26,074 bases of DNA. It comes from Prevotella sp. UBA3757. GTDB lineage: Bacteria > Bacteroidota > Bacteroidia > Bacteroidales > Bacteroidaceae. Numbering within the stretch: position 1 is the first letter of the stretch; each line of letters begins with the position of its first letter. Under the pieces are notes generated by a model. That model was not told where the DNA came from, did no database searches, and worked only from the letters and a program-made list of their open reading frames with translations. The translations under genes and the position numbers were made by a program. Positions 14,480-22,156 of the stretch are shown in pieces. The stretch lies in assembly GCA_002371715.1 (NCBI GenBank), contig DFGF01000123.1, positions 1 through 26,074 on the forward strand, in the 5' to 3' direction.

Positions 14480-15619
14480 TTACTGTCTTGATGGCGTAAT
14501 TTCCTGATAGACCTCTTGGTAAAGCTTCAACAGCTGTTGGGCTGTCTGATGCCACGAAAAGAGCTTGGCACGCTGAAGCCCTATCTGCTTCTGGTGCTCG
14601 TAGAAATCCTGGTCAGCCTCCAGCCGCAGCATCATGGCTGTTATTTCATCGCTGTGCTCAGGATTGATGAGGATGGCATCGCTGCCCCCTATTTCTGGCA
14701 TCGACGAGGTGTTGCTGGTGATGACGGGAGTTCCGCAGGCCATTGCCTCGAGTAGTGGGATGCCAAAACTTTCCCTCAGCGATGTGTAGAGAAATGCAAA
14801 GGCGTGATGATAGATGTATGGCAGGTCGCAGTTCACGATGTAGCCCGGCATCACGATGTTGTCGCGGATGTTTCCGATATGGTTGCGCTCAATGATGCCG
14901 TTCAGGTAGTCAGGGTCAAGGTCGGCCATCAGTAGTTTGCGCTTGGTGTGTGATTGCTCCAGATACCTTGCGTAGGCCACCAGCGTCCGCTCGGTATTCT
15001 TTTTCGGGTCAGTATTGCCCAAAAAGAAAAAGTAACCCTCTTCAGGTATGTACTTCCTGTAGACCTCAGCGTTGTCGTCGGTTGGACGGAACCACGTGTT
15101 GTAGCCATTGTAGATCATGGTCATCCGTTGGCGTGGAATCTGGAGTTTCGACATGATGTTGTTCATCTCGAAGTTTGAGACGGTGATGATGCGCCGGCAT
15201 TTATCGAGTATTCTGGGGACAATCATCCGGCGGTAGAACCAGCCCATGTTCTGATAGAGCGAATGGTTTTGCTTGTCGCGCGGCTCAAGAAAGATGATGT
15301 CGTGCAGCGTCAGCACCAGTGGCAGGTCGCACCGGATGGGAGCCGTATTGCTCGTGCAGTGCAGGATGTCTACGCCGTACTGCTTGGCAGCCCGAGGCAG
15401 GGCCCATTGCTCCCAAAGCGGATAGGAAGGACTCTTCAGCTCAATGATGTGGACGTTCTGGCTGCTCTCCACGCAACGGTCTTCGCCAGGCTTCACAAAC
15501 ACGTAGTATTCGTTCTCCGTGTCCAGGTGCTGCAGTTCTTTGATTTCCTCGAGAACCACGTAGTCCATGCCGTGTTTGTTCGGGCGGAATATCCGCTGTG
15601 CTTCTATGCCGATTTTCAT
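14480..15619 (-). CDS. GT4-type glycosyltransferase
   Basis: A 379-residue GT-B enzyme. The ATG at 15619 (MKIGIEAQRIFRPNKHGMDY) is preferred over an in-frame start 37 codons upstream because it begins the first beta strand and lies just downstream of a good promoter (15639-15670). The longer reading would cross that promoter. The acceptor-side loop is GMDYVV, DILHCTSNTAPI follows, and the donor domain has FFLGNTDPKKNTERTLVAYA and the E-x7-E motif ESFGIPLLEAMACGTPVITS. First gene of a three-gene unit with the next GT4 and the acyltransferase; likely role is building the same glycan. Confidence 0.92.
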   Translation of the reverse strand: MKIGIEAQRIFRPNKHGMDYVVLEEIKELQHLDTENEYYVFVKPGEDRCVESSQNVHIIELKSPSYPLWEQWALPRAAKQYGVDILHCTSNTAPIRCDLPLVLTLHDIIFLEPRDKQNHSLYQNMGWFYRRMIVPRILDKCRRIITVSNFEMNNIMSKLQIPRQRMTMIYNGYNTWFRPTDDNAEVYRKYIPEEGYFFFLGNTDPKKNTERTLVAYARYLEQSHTKRKLLMADLDPDYLNGIIERNHIGNIRDNIVMPGYIVNCDLPYIYHHAFAFLYTSLRESFGIPLLEAMACGTPVITSNTSSMPEIGGSDAILINPEHSDEITAMMLRLEADQDFYEHQKQIGLQRAKLFSWHQTAQQLLKLYQEVYQEITPSRQ

Positions 15620-15638
15620 CTTTATCGCTAATTTCTTG

Positions 15639-15670
15639 CAAAAATAAGGAATATTTTTGATTATTCCAAA
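15639..15670 (-). promoter_or_regulatory. Promoter of the minus-strand glycosyltransferase unit
   Basis: Minus-strand TTTG at 15670-15667, a 20-bp spacer, then TATTTTTG at 15646-15639: a near-ideal Bacteroidetes promoter. It overlaps the opposing promoter at 15656-15687. Confidence 0.75.
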
Positions 15671-15687
15671 TTTTTGTCGTACATTTG
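15656..15687 (+). promoter_or_regulatory. Promoter of the plus-strand glycosyltransferase unit
   Basis: TTTG at 15656-15659, a 20-bp spacer, then TACATTTG at 15680-15687. The -33 elements of this and the minus-strand promoter lie inside each other's spacer, so two polymerases could not occupy both at once. The leader to the GTG start at 15709 is about 15 nt. Confidence 0.75.
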
Positions 15688-15708
15688 CATCGATAGAACT
15701 CATGAAGC

Positions 15709-16863
15709 GTGAAAATTCTTTTCTTGACATATCATGGTTTCGAGGAAGCCAGCGGCATCAGCAAGAAGATGTTAGCTCAGATTAAGGGACTTCGCCAAAA
15801 CGGTCATGAAGTCCACGTCTGCTACTACGATATAACGACCGATGGGCGTCATTGCCGTTTCGTGGACAATGATATTATCCAGGATTACGGAAGGGGGCGT
15901 TGGGCCACATTGCACCAGCGCATGGCTTACGGATGCGTTTTTGACTATTGCTTGAGGAATGGTATTCAGCTGGTTTATGTCCGTTGCTTCATGAATGCCT
16001 CTCCGTTCAATATCCGCTTGTTTCGCAAACTGAGGTCTGCCGGCATCAAGGCGGTCATGGAGATTCCTACTTACCCCTATGATCGGGAGATGCAGACCTT
16101 GCCTTTCAAATATCGGCTTGAACATGTCTTTGACAAAATGTTCCGCCGGCGTCTGGCGGCGGTGATGGATGGTATCGTAACCTTTACCGATGAGCAGCAG
16201 ATTTTCGGTCAGCGTACTATTTGCATCAGTAATGGTGTCGACTTAGACAGCATCCCCCTTCACGCGCCGCAGACGTCCCATCATGCAGCGCTTCACTTGA
16301 TAGGTGTTGCCGAGGTTCATCCCTGGCACGGGTTTGACCGTGTCATGAAGGGGCTTGGTGAGTATTATAGCCAACGGGTTGAGACCGGCAACCGTTTGCC
16401 TGACGTCTTCTTCCATGTTGTAGGCGGTGTTCAGCCTGAATACATGGAGCACGTCTTCACGCCAATTATTGAGAAGTATCATTTGCAGGAGCAGGTGGTA
16501 TTTCATGGTAAGCTGTTTGGCAAGGAATTGGACGACGTGTTCAATCAGTGTCATTTTGCCATAGGCTCCTTAGGGCGTCACCGCACTGGCATCACGACAA
16601 TCAAGACGCTGAAAAACCGGGAGTATGCCACACGTGGCATCCCCTTTATTTATAGCGAGACGGACAGCGATTTCGATGGGCAGCCCTACGTTCTGAAGGC
16701 TCCAGCCGACGAATCGCCTATTGACATTCAGCGTATTGTCGACTTTATGGATGCTTTCGCCATGAAGCCTGACGAGATTCGGAAGACGGTGGAACACCTG
16801 TCGTGGAAGAGCCAGATGCGCCGCGTGCTGGATGACTTGATAAATAATTGCGACTTAAAATAA
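15709..16863 (+). CDS. GT4-like glycosyltransferase with altered E-x7-E motif
   Basis: A 384-residue GT-B enzyme starting with GTG at 15709 (MKILFLTYHGFEEASGISKK). The ATG seven bases upstream is out of frame. The N-terminal strand and the loop EASGISKK are GT4-like, and the donor-domain region LIGVAEVHPWHGFDRVMKGL is typical. In the motif region, TGITTIKTLKNREYATRGIP, the second Glu (in REYATRGIP) is kept, but the first Glu of E-x7-E is Thr. This occurs in some GT4 subgroups and may mean a different donor or metal-free chemistry variant. First gene of a plus-strand unit with two GT2 enzymes. Confidence 0.85.
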   Translation: MKILFLTYHGFEEASGISKKMLAQIKGLRQNGHEVHVCYYDITTDGRHCRFVDNDIIQDYGRGRWATLHQRMAYGCVFDYCLRNGIQLVYVRCFMNASPFNIRLFRKLRSAGIKAVMEIPTYPYDREMQTLPFKYRLEHVFDKMFRRRLAAVMDGIVTFTDEQQIFGQRTICISNGVDLDSIPLHAPQTSHHAALHLIGVAEVHPWHGFDRVMKGLGEYYSQRVETGNRLPDVFFHVVGGVQPEYMEHVFTPIIEKYHLQEQVVFHGKLFGKELDDVFNQCHFAIGSLGRHRTGITTIKTLKNREYATRGIPFIYSETDSDFDGQPYVLKAPADESPIDIQRIVDFMDAFAMKPDEIRKTVEHLSWKSQMRRVLDDLINNCDLK

Positions 16864-16874
16864 ATAGATAGCGT

Positions 16875-17915
16875 ATGGATAAGCATCCTCTTGTAACCAT
16901 TGGCATTCCTGTTTATAACGTGGAGCCTTATATTGAGAAATGTCTGTTGTCAGTCCTCGGTCAGACTTATGATAACCTGGAGATTCTCGTCATTGACGAT
17001 TTGGGTACGGACAATTCTATGCAGATGGTTGCTGACTTGCAGAATTCCCATCCGCGTGGTGCTGAGCTCAAGATTATGCGTCACGAACAGAACAAGGGGG
17101 TGGGCGAGGCTCGTAACACGGCCATTGATGCTGCTAAGGGAACTTATCTTTACTTTGTCGACTCAGACGACTACATAGAACCGAACACCGTTGAACTTCT
17201 GGTGGCTGAGGCTGTGGAACATGATACGGATGTCGTGATGGCCTCCTCACGCAAAGTGGTATATGGTAGTGGTGAGGAACGGCCTACGTTCGTCTACAAG
17301 CAAAAAGAAGTGCTGGCAGGGAAAGATGTTTTCCCTCTTTACCTGTGTCAGGATTTACGATGGCACATCGGTATCAACGCCTGGAATAATCTGTTTAAGA
17401 CCGATTTTCTACGTCGCCATAACCTCCGCTTTGCGGCCCGCAAGGACGAGGATGCCTTGTTCTTGTCCGATTTCTATTCTGAGGTGGAACGTGCAGTGTT
17501 GTTGCCCGACGTCACCTATAATTACGTGTTGCGTCCAGGTTCCATTATGGGCAATCAGGCCCGTGACGTCATTCCTACGGCTGAAATCCGAGAGCGTTTC
17601 AAGACTGATGCCCTCATGACGGAGCGTTGCCTCCGGTTGCGAGGCCGCAGCTTCTACGATGCACATTGTGCAAGAGTCATGAAGCACAAGTTCCGTGCGG
17701 CTTGTGTGGCATTGAGGCATCGCAAGCGTTTCACAGAACCGCTGTCCGACAGCGAGATCCGTCAGGAGTTGCGCCATCCAGCCACGTTGTCCGACATCCT
17801 GAAGTTCAGACGTTACAGGTTGTTCCACCTGTTCTTCTATACTGTCAGCAAGCTTCCGGCACCATTGGCTGTGCGGAGTGCCTATCTGGTGGGGAAGCTG
17901 CTCAAGTGGATATAG
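16875..17915 (+). CDS. GT2-family glycosyltransferase
   Basis: A 346-residue GT-A enzyme. The N-terminal fold is LVTIGIPVYNVEPYIEKCLL, followed by ILVIDDLGTDNSMQMVADLQ and the metal-binding DxD-type motif LYFVDSDDYIEP. A C-terminal helical region (FRRYRLFHLFFYTVSKLPAP) probably touches the membrane. It lies 11 bp after the GT4 gene. It is clearly paralogous to the GT2 at 18810-19868, sharing CLLSVL-QT, a DDLG-DNSM segment, SHPRG and DSDDYI and the same C-terminal layout. It likely adds one sugar to a lipid-linked glycan; specificity unknown. Confidence 0.93.
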   Translation: MDKHPLVTIGIPVYNVEPYIEKCLLSVLGQTYDNLEILVIDDLGTDNSMQMVADLQNSHPRGAELKIMRHEQNKGVGEARNTAIDAAKGTYLYFVDSDDYIEPNTVELLVAEAVEHDTDVVMASSRKVVYGSGEERPTFVYKQKEVLAGKDVFPLYLCQDLRWHIGINAWNNLFKTDFLRRHNLRFAARKDEDALFLSDFYSEVERAVLLPDVTYNYVLRPGSIMGNQARDVIPTAEIRERFKTDALMTERCLRLRGRSFYDAHCARVMKHKFRAACVALRHRKRFTEPLSDSEIRQELRHPATLSDILKFRRYRLFHLFFYTVSKLPAPLAVRSAYLVGKLLKWI

Positions 17916-17958
17916 TGTGTGATTAAGTGTTGTCTTTACTAATTTATGTTGACAGACT

Positions 17959-18813
17959 ATGCCAAACTGGTACGATAAATACATGACCATCTACGGGCGC
18001 CCGTTCAGTGAGGTGCCCCAAAGTGTGATAGACGAGACTCGTGAGCGGTTGGCACGACTGCAGAGTGCGGAGCCGCTGGCGTCAATCGTCGTTATCGGTT
18101 ATAATGAGGAGACGCATTTGCAGGCTTGCCTATGGGCCATCAGCGAGATACAGTGTAAATATCCTGTGGAAATCATCGGCGTTGACAACGATTCCAAGGA
18201 CCGGACGGCAGAAATCTATGAGAAGTCGGGCATTCCTTTCTATACCGAGTATCAACACTCCTGCGGCTATGCGCGTCGTTGTGGTTTGCAGCATGCCAAG
18301 GGCCGGTTCTATTTCGATGTTGACAGCGATACACTCTATCCGCCTCACTATTACGAGGTGATGATTGACCATCTGCTCAAACCTGGTGTCAGTTGTGTGT
18401 CGGCAACATGGAGCTATTTCCCTGATGCCAATCACAGCCGGTTGAGCTTAAGGCTTTTCGAGATGGCGCGCGACTTGTTTCTGTGGGTTCAGCATTTCAA
18501 GCGGCCGGAGCTCTCTGTTCGCGGATTGGTGTTTGCCTATAATGCCGACTATGGACGTCAGGAGCCTTATCGGGTTGATATTATCCGTGGTGAAGACGGG
18601 TCAATGGCCCTGGCTCTGAAGAAATATGGCAAGATTAAGTTTGTGCGCGACCGCCGTTGCCGTGCCATCACCGGCTATGGCACTATCGGCCAGCAGTCCA
18701 TGTGGCAGAGTTTTATCGACCACGTCAGGATTCAGATGCGGGGCATCAGCCGCATCTTCTACTCCAAGGAGCACTATGAGGACTCAGAGGACAATCTGGT
18801 AAAGAAACCCTAA
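17959..18813 (+). CDS. GT2-family glycosyltransferase
   Basis: A 284-residue GT-A enzyme of a different subgroup from its neighbour. A 35-residue N-terminal extension (MPNWYDKYMTIYGRPFSEVP) precedes the fold: SIVVIGYNEETHLQACLWAI, IIGVDNDSKDRTAEIYEKSG, then the DxD motif FYFDVDSDTLYPPHYYEVMI. The region GEDGSMALALKKYGKIKFVR is the usual E/D-G acceptor-binding segment. Last gene of the plus unit, 43 bp after the preceding stop. Its stop codon overlaps that of the convergent GT2 by 4 bp, with no room for a terminator. Confidence 0.92.
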   Translation: MPNWYDKYMTIYGRPFSEVPQSVIDETRERLARLQSAEPLASIVVIGYNEETHLQACLWAISEIQCKYPVEIIGVDNDSKDRTAEIYEKSGIPFYTEYQHSCGYARRCGLQHAKGRFYFDVDSDTLYPPHYYEVMIDHLLKPGVSCVSATWSYFPDANHSRLSLRLFEMARDLFLWVQHFKRPELSVRGLVFAYNADYGRQEPYRVDIIRGEDGSMALALKKYGKIKFVRDRRCRAITGYGTIGQQSMWQSFIDHVRIQMRGISRIFYSKEHYEDSEDNLVKKP

Positions 18814-19868
18814 ATGACACGCTTCCTCCGGCCCAGCATTGTAATCAGCCTTACTGCGTAGTGAGCAGGCATGTTGCCTATGACATAAAAAGCCAGATTC
18901 TGAAGTTTGTGTTGCTTGAAACCGAGTATTTCTACCAGCGACAGTGGATGCCGCATGGCATCTCTAACCATTGTGTCGGGAAGTGGCGGATTGATGCGAT
19001 CCCGATTCTTGAGAATGCCGCATATCATGAAGAACATGAGTATTAAGCCCTTAGTACAGCGCGTCTCAAAGTATGGCTTGTCTTTCAGTTCCAGACACTT
19101 GTTCTTAAGGTACGAGTAGATGCGTATAAATTCTTCTACCTCGTCCAGCTTGATTTCCTTCCGTCCCTGATAGTTGGACAGTGAGCCGTCACGTATGACA
19201 TAATAGTAAGTATAATCAGGAATTAAGACGGCCTTGCTCACCAGTGGCACCACATCACAACTACATATCATGTCGTCATTAAAACGGGCTTTTTTAAACT
19301 GTATGTGGTGCTTGTCCAGAAAGTCTTTTCTAAAGAGGATATTCCAGATGAAGTCTCTCAGCGTAGGATGAACACTTTTGTTTGCAAAGTTGGCCAAAGC
19401 GTCTTCACCTTCTAAGACCAGATAGGGCTGATTCAAGAAGTCTTGTCCGATGTCAAGGGTATTGCCTTCTAAATCAACGGGTAGCACTGACCCATAGACG
19501 GCTTCTGCATCGTGTTCTACGGCCTGGCTATAGAGCTTTTCAATGCAGTCTTCAGAGATGTAATCGTCAGAGTCTACAAGCATGACATATTCCCCTTGAG
19601 CCTCTTCCAGAATGCGGTTTCTGGCTGCCCAGCATCCCATATTGTGCGGCTGGGTCAGTATACGGATGTTCTTTCCCCTGGGGTGCGATGCCTGCAGTTC
19701 TCTGACTATATCCATTGAGTTGTCTGGCCCCAAGTCGTCGACAGTCAGGATTTCGATGTCTTCGCTGAATGTCTGGTTCAGTACGGACAACAGGCATTTC
19801 CTGATGTATTTCTCTACGCCGTAAACCGGCATCCCTATTGTTACTTTATATTTATAATTATCTGTCAT
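18810..19868 (-). CDS. GT2-family glycosyltransferase
   Basis: A 352-residue GT-A enzyme. The ATG at 19868 (MTDNYKYKVTIGMPVYGVEK) starts just before the conserved strand; a start 19 codons upstream would overlap the Stealth gene. Motifs: YIRKCLLSVLNQTFSEDIEI, VDDLGPDNSMDIVRELQASH, YVMLVDSDDYISED and a basic C-terminus RRKRVI. It is a paralogue of the GT2 at 16875-17915, now on the opposite strand. It follows the Stealth gene by 16 bp and glf further upstream, so it belongs to the galactofuranose/phosphoglycan unit. Confidence 0.92.
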   Translation of the reverse strand: MTDNYKYKVTIGMPVYGVEKYIRKCLLSVLNQTFSEDIEILTVDDLGPDNSMDIVRELQASHPRGKNIRILTQPHNMGCWAARNRILEEAQGEYVMLVDSDDYISEDCIEKLYSQAVEHDAEAVYGSVLPVDLEGNTLDIGQDFLNQPYLVLEGEDALANFANKSVHPTLRDFIWNILFRKDFLDKHHIQFKKARFNDDMICSCDVVPLVSKAVLIPDYTYYYVIRDGSLSNYQGRKEIKLDEVEEFIRIYSYLKNKCLELKDKPYFETRCTKGLILMFFMICGILKNRDRINPPLPDTMVRDAMRHPLSLVEILGFKQHKLQNLAFYVIGNMPAHYAVRLITMLGRRKRVI

Positions 19869-19884
19869 GTCCTTGCAGGGTTTA

Positions 19885-20895
19885 CTATTTTTCAAACATG
19901 GATTTGTTTGGGAATTTCTTCTCAAAACATTCTCTTACGATTTTTGATGCAAGCTGAAAATCCTTTTCGCTGCAATATGTGGTGTCGTTAATACAGATTG
20001 TATTGTATCTTTCTTCTAACATGACTTTTTGCAGATCTGCGAGAATTTCTTCGTTATAGCGTTGATATGCAATTCCGCTCTTTCTTAATGGATAAAACCT
20101 GTTTGACGCAAACTGCCAGTATCGTATGATATATTGATTCAAATCTGTATCAGACCTGAATCTTGCGCAACTGCGGTCAAGAACTTCCGGTTCTTTTTCC
20201 CAGATTTCCTGGAATACAGATTTCAGCATGGGCTGCTCTAAGTGTAGCATGATGAAATGCTCAAATTTATCCCTCCCCAACATCAATAAAGATAATAGCA
20301 AAGGCTTCCACCAAAGATGTCTTCCATACCATTTGCTCCATGCTTGACGTACTGTTTGCTTTCTGTTGAAATGGCTATTTATAATTGCTATACCACAGTA
20401 CATGGTAATATCGATGCCATAATTGTCTTCTTTTGTATGTTCAGGGTTTTTATATGGACTTTCAAAATTGAAATCACAAGGAAGTCCGTCTCGGAAACAG
20501 TAATCAGGGGTTATTGGTGCATTAAGGAATATATCGTCGTTAAAATAAACGAAGTGCTCCGATAGCTCTTTTATTCTTCCGATATTCAGTTCAATAGCTT
20601 CTGAATTGAATGTTGGCAGATACTTTTCGGGGATAAAGTCGGAATGCTTTACCAGCACCAGCTTCTCACAGTTCTCGTTAATCCAGTCGGGAAACTTCCC
20701 GTTGGTAATCAGGAACACCTTGTTGACCCAAGGGGCATACCGCTCCACCGCCCTGAACCAATAGCGGAAGGTATTCCAGTTGCGGAATCTGGCCTCGTCC
20801 TTTATTGGCTTCTCCGGCCGGTAGTGGTTGTACGAGGCAATCCATTCGGGGTCAGTGCTGTCAACCCACAAAACTACAAAATCAATTTTCTCCAT
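19885..20895 (-). CDS. Stealth-family hexose-1-phosphate transferase
   Basis: A 336-residue protein matching the Stealth family, which transfers sugar-1-phosphate to make phosphodiester-linked glycans (for example bacterial capsules and, in eukaryotes, the GlcNAc-1-phosphotransferase). CR1 is IDFVVLWVDSTDPEW (4-18). CR2 spans about 36-127 with RFRNWNTFRYWFRAVERYAP, VFLITNGKFPDW and the acidic site HFVYFNDDIFLNAPI (D120/D121). CR3 is around HLEQPMLKSVF and RFRSDTDLN (about 218-253), and a CR4-like segment RFYPLRKSG follows. The middle of the gene is visibly more A/T-rich than its neighbours, consistent with transfer. Second gene of the unit after glf. Confidence 0.9.
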   Translation of the reverse strand: MEKIDFVVLWVDSTDPEWIASYNHYRPEKPIKDEARFRNWNTFRYWFRAVERYAPWVNKVFLITNGKFPDWINENCEKLVLVKHSDFIPEKYLPTFNSEAIELNIGRIKELSEHFVYFNDDIFLNAPITPDYCFRDGLPCDFNFESPYKNPEHTKEDNYGIDITMYCGIAIINSHFNRKQTVRQAWSKWYGRHLWWKPLLLSLLMLGRDKFEHFIMLHLEQPMLKSVFQEIWEKEPEVLDRSCARFRSDTDLNQYIIRYWQFASNRFYPLRKSGIAYQRYNEEILADLQKVMLEERYNTICINDTTYCSEKDFQLASKIVRECFEKKFPNKSMFEK

Positions 20896-20949
20896 TTCTT
20901 CATCTTCTTTTCTGTGCGTTATTGGTGCTCCCCCTTCGTTGCTTGGTGT

Positions 20950-22074
20950 TCAGAAGCCCATCACCTTTTCAATGATGGGTGCAATGTCATAGTACTTGTA
21001 TTCAGCCAGCCGGCCGCCGAAGGTGACGCCGGCCTCTTGGTCAGCCAGTGCCTTGTAACGCTGGTAAAGACTGTTGTTACGGTCGTCGTTGACGGTATAG
21101 AAAGGCTCGATGCCCTCATGCCACTCTGATGAGTATTCGCGCGAGATGACGGTCTTAGGGCAGCGGTAGACGTCGTCGCCGAACATTTCGAAGTGCTTGT
21201 GCTCAATGATGCGGGTGTAGGGCACCTCGGCATCGGTGAAGTTCATGACGGCATTGCCCTGATAGTTGGGCATGTCGAGTGTTTCCTGCTCAAAGCGCAC
21301 CGAGCGCCACTCCAGCTGGCCGAAGCGGTAATCGAAGTACTCGTCAATCTTGCCCGTGTAGAGTATGCGGTCCGCTATGGACTCCCAGTGTTGGCGGTCG
21401 CTAAAGAAGTCGGTGTTGACGTGCGTCTCAATACCCTCCAGCAATCCGTCAATCAGCCGGTTGTAGCCTCCCATGGGGATGCCCTGAAAGCGGTCGCTGA
21501 AGTAGTTGTTGTCATGAACGAAGCGGACGGGCAGCCGCTTGATGATGAACGGTGGCAAATCCGTGCACCGCCGGCCCCATTGCTTCTCGGTATACCCCTT
21601 GATGAGCACTTCGTAGATGTCTCGGCCTATTAGCAGTAGGGCCTGCTCCTCCAGGTTCCTGGGTTCGCTGGCGCCGTCGGCCTTCATCTGCTCTAACGCC
21701 TCCTGGCGCTGCTCGTCAATCTTGCGCCTGGCCTCTGCGGGTGTCAGCACGCCCCACATCTGGTAGAACGTGTTCATGTTGAACGGCAGGTTGTACTGCC
21801 GGCCCCTGTAGTTGGCAATGGGTGAATTGGTGTAGCGGTTGAATTCCACGATGCCGTTCACGAAATCCCAGAGGCGCTTGTTGTTGGTATGAAAGATGTG
21901 AGCACCGTATTTGTGAACATTGATGCCCTCTATGTTCTCGCAATAGATATTGCCGCCTAAATGGGGCCGCTTGTCAATGACCAGGCACCGCTTACCCTCC
22001 AACTTTGCTTTATAGGCAGCGGTAGCTCCATAAATACCAGCTCCGACTATCAGTAGGTCATATTGCTTCTTCAT
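20950..22074 (-). CDS. glf: UDP-galactopyranose mutase
   Basis: A 374-residue flavoprotein that converts UDP-galactopyranose to UDP-galactofuranose in the cytoplasm, supplying the donor for Galf-containing surface glycans. The FAD-binding start is YDLLIVGAGIYGATAA (GxGxxG at 11-16), followed by VIDKRPHLGGNIYCENIEGI and HKYGAHIFHTNN. Family-typical segments follow: YNLPFNMNTFYQMWG, YTEKQWGRRCTDLPPFIIKR, YFSDRFQGIPMGGYNRL, PYTRIIEHKHFE with the conserved Arg, and YYDIAPIIEKVMGF at the C-terminus. Length is normal. First gene of the minus-strand unit glf-Stealth-GT2 with a good promoter at 22115-22145. Confidence 0.97.
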   Translation of the reverse strand: MKKQYDLLIVGAGIYGATAAYKAKLEGKRCLVIDKRPHLGGNIYCENIEGINVHKYGAHIFHTNNKRLWDFVNGIVEFNRYTNSPIANYRGRQYNLPFNMNTFYQMWGVLTPAEARRKIDEQRQEALEQMKADGASEPRNLEEQALLLIGRDIYEVLIKGYTEKQWGRRCTDLPPFIIKRLPVRFVHDNNYFSDRFQGIPMGGYNRLIDGLLEGIETHVNTDFFSDRQHWESIADRILYTGKIDEYFDYRFGQLEWRSVRFEQETLDMPNYQGNAVMNFTDAEVPYTRIIEHKHFEMFGDDVYRCPKTVISREYSSEWHEGIEPFYTVNDDRNNSLYQRYKALADQEAGVTFGGRLAEYKYYDIAPIIEKVMGF

Positions 22075-22114
22075 GTCTTGCGTCCTTTGGCAGTTTATTT
22101 CATCAATATTGCTG

Positions 22115-22145
22115 CAAATTTACAAATTATATTTGACACTGCAAA
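22115..22145 (-). promoter_or_regulatory. glf promoter
   Basis: Minus-strand TTTG at 22145-22142, a 19-bp spacer, then TAAATTTG at 22122-22115. The leader to the ATG at 22074 is about 35 nt. Confidence 0.7.
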
Positions 22146-22156
22146 ATTTTTGTGTT

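Noticed and set aside
15702..15730. The ATG at 15702 as start of the plus-strand GT4 gene
   Set aside because: It is out of frame with the conserved KILFLTYHGFEE start; the in-frame GTG at 15709 gives the expected first beta strand.
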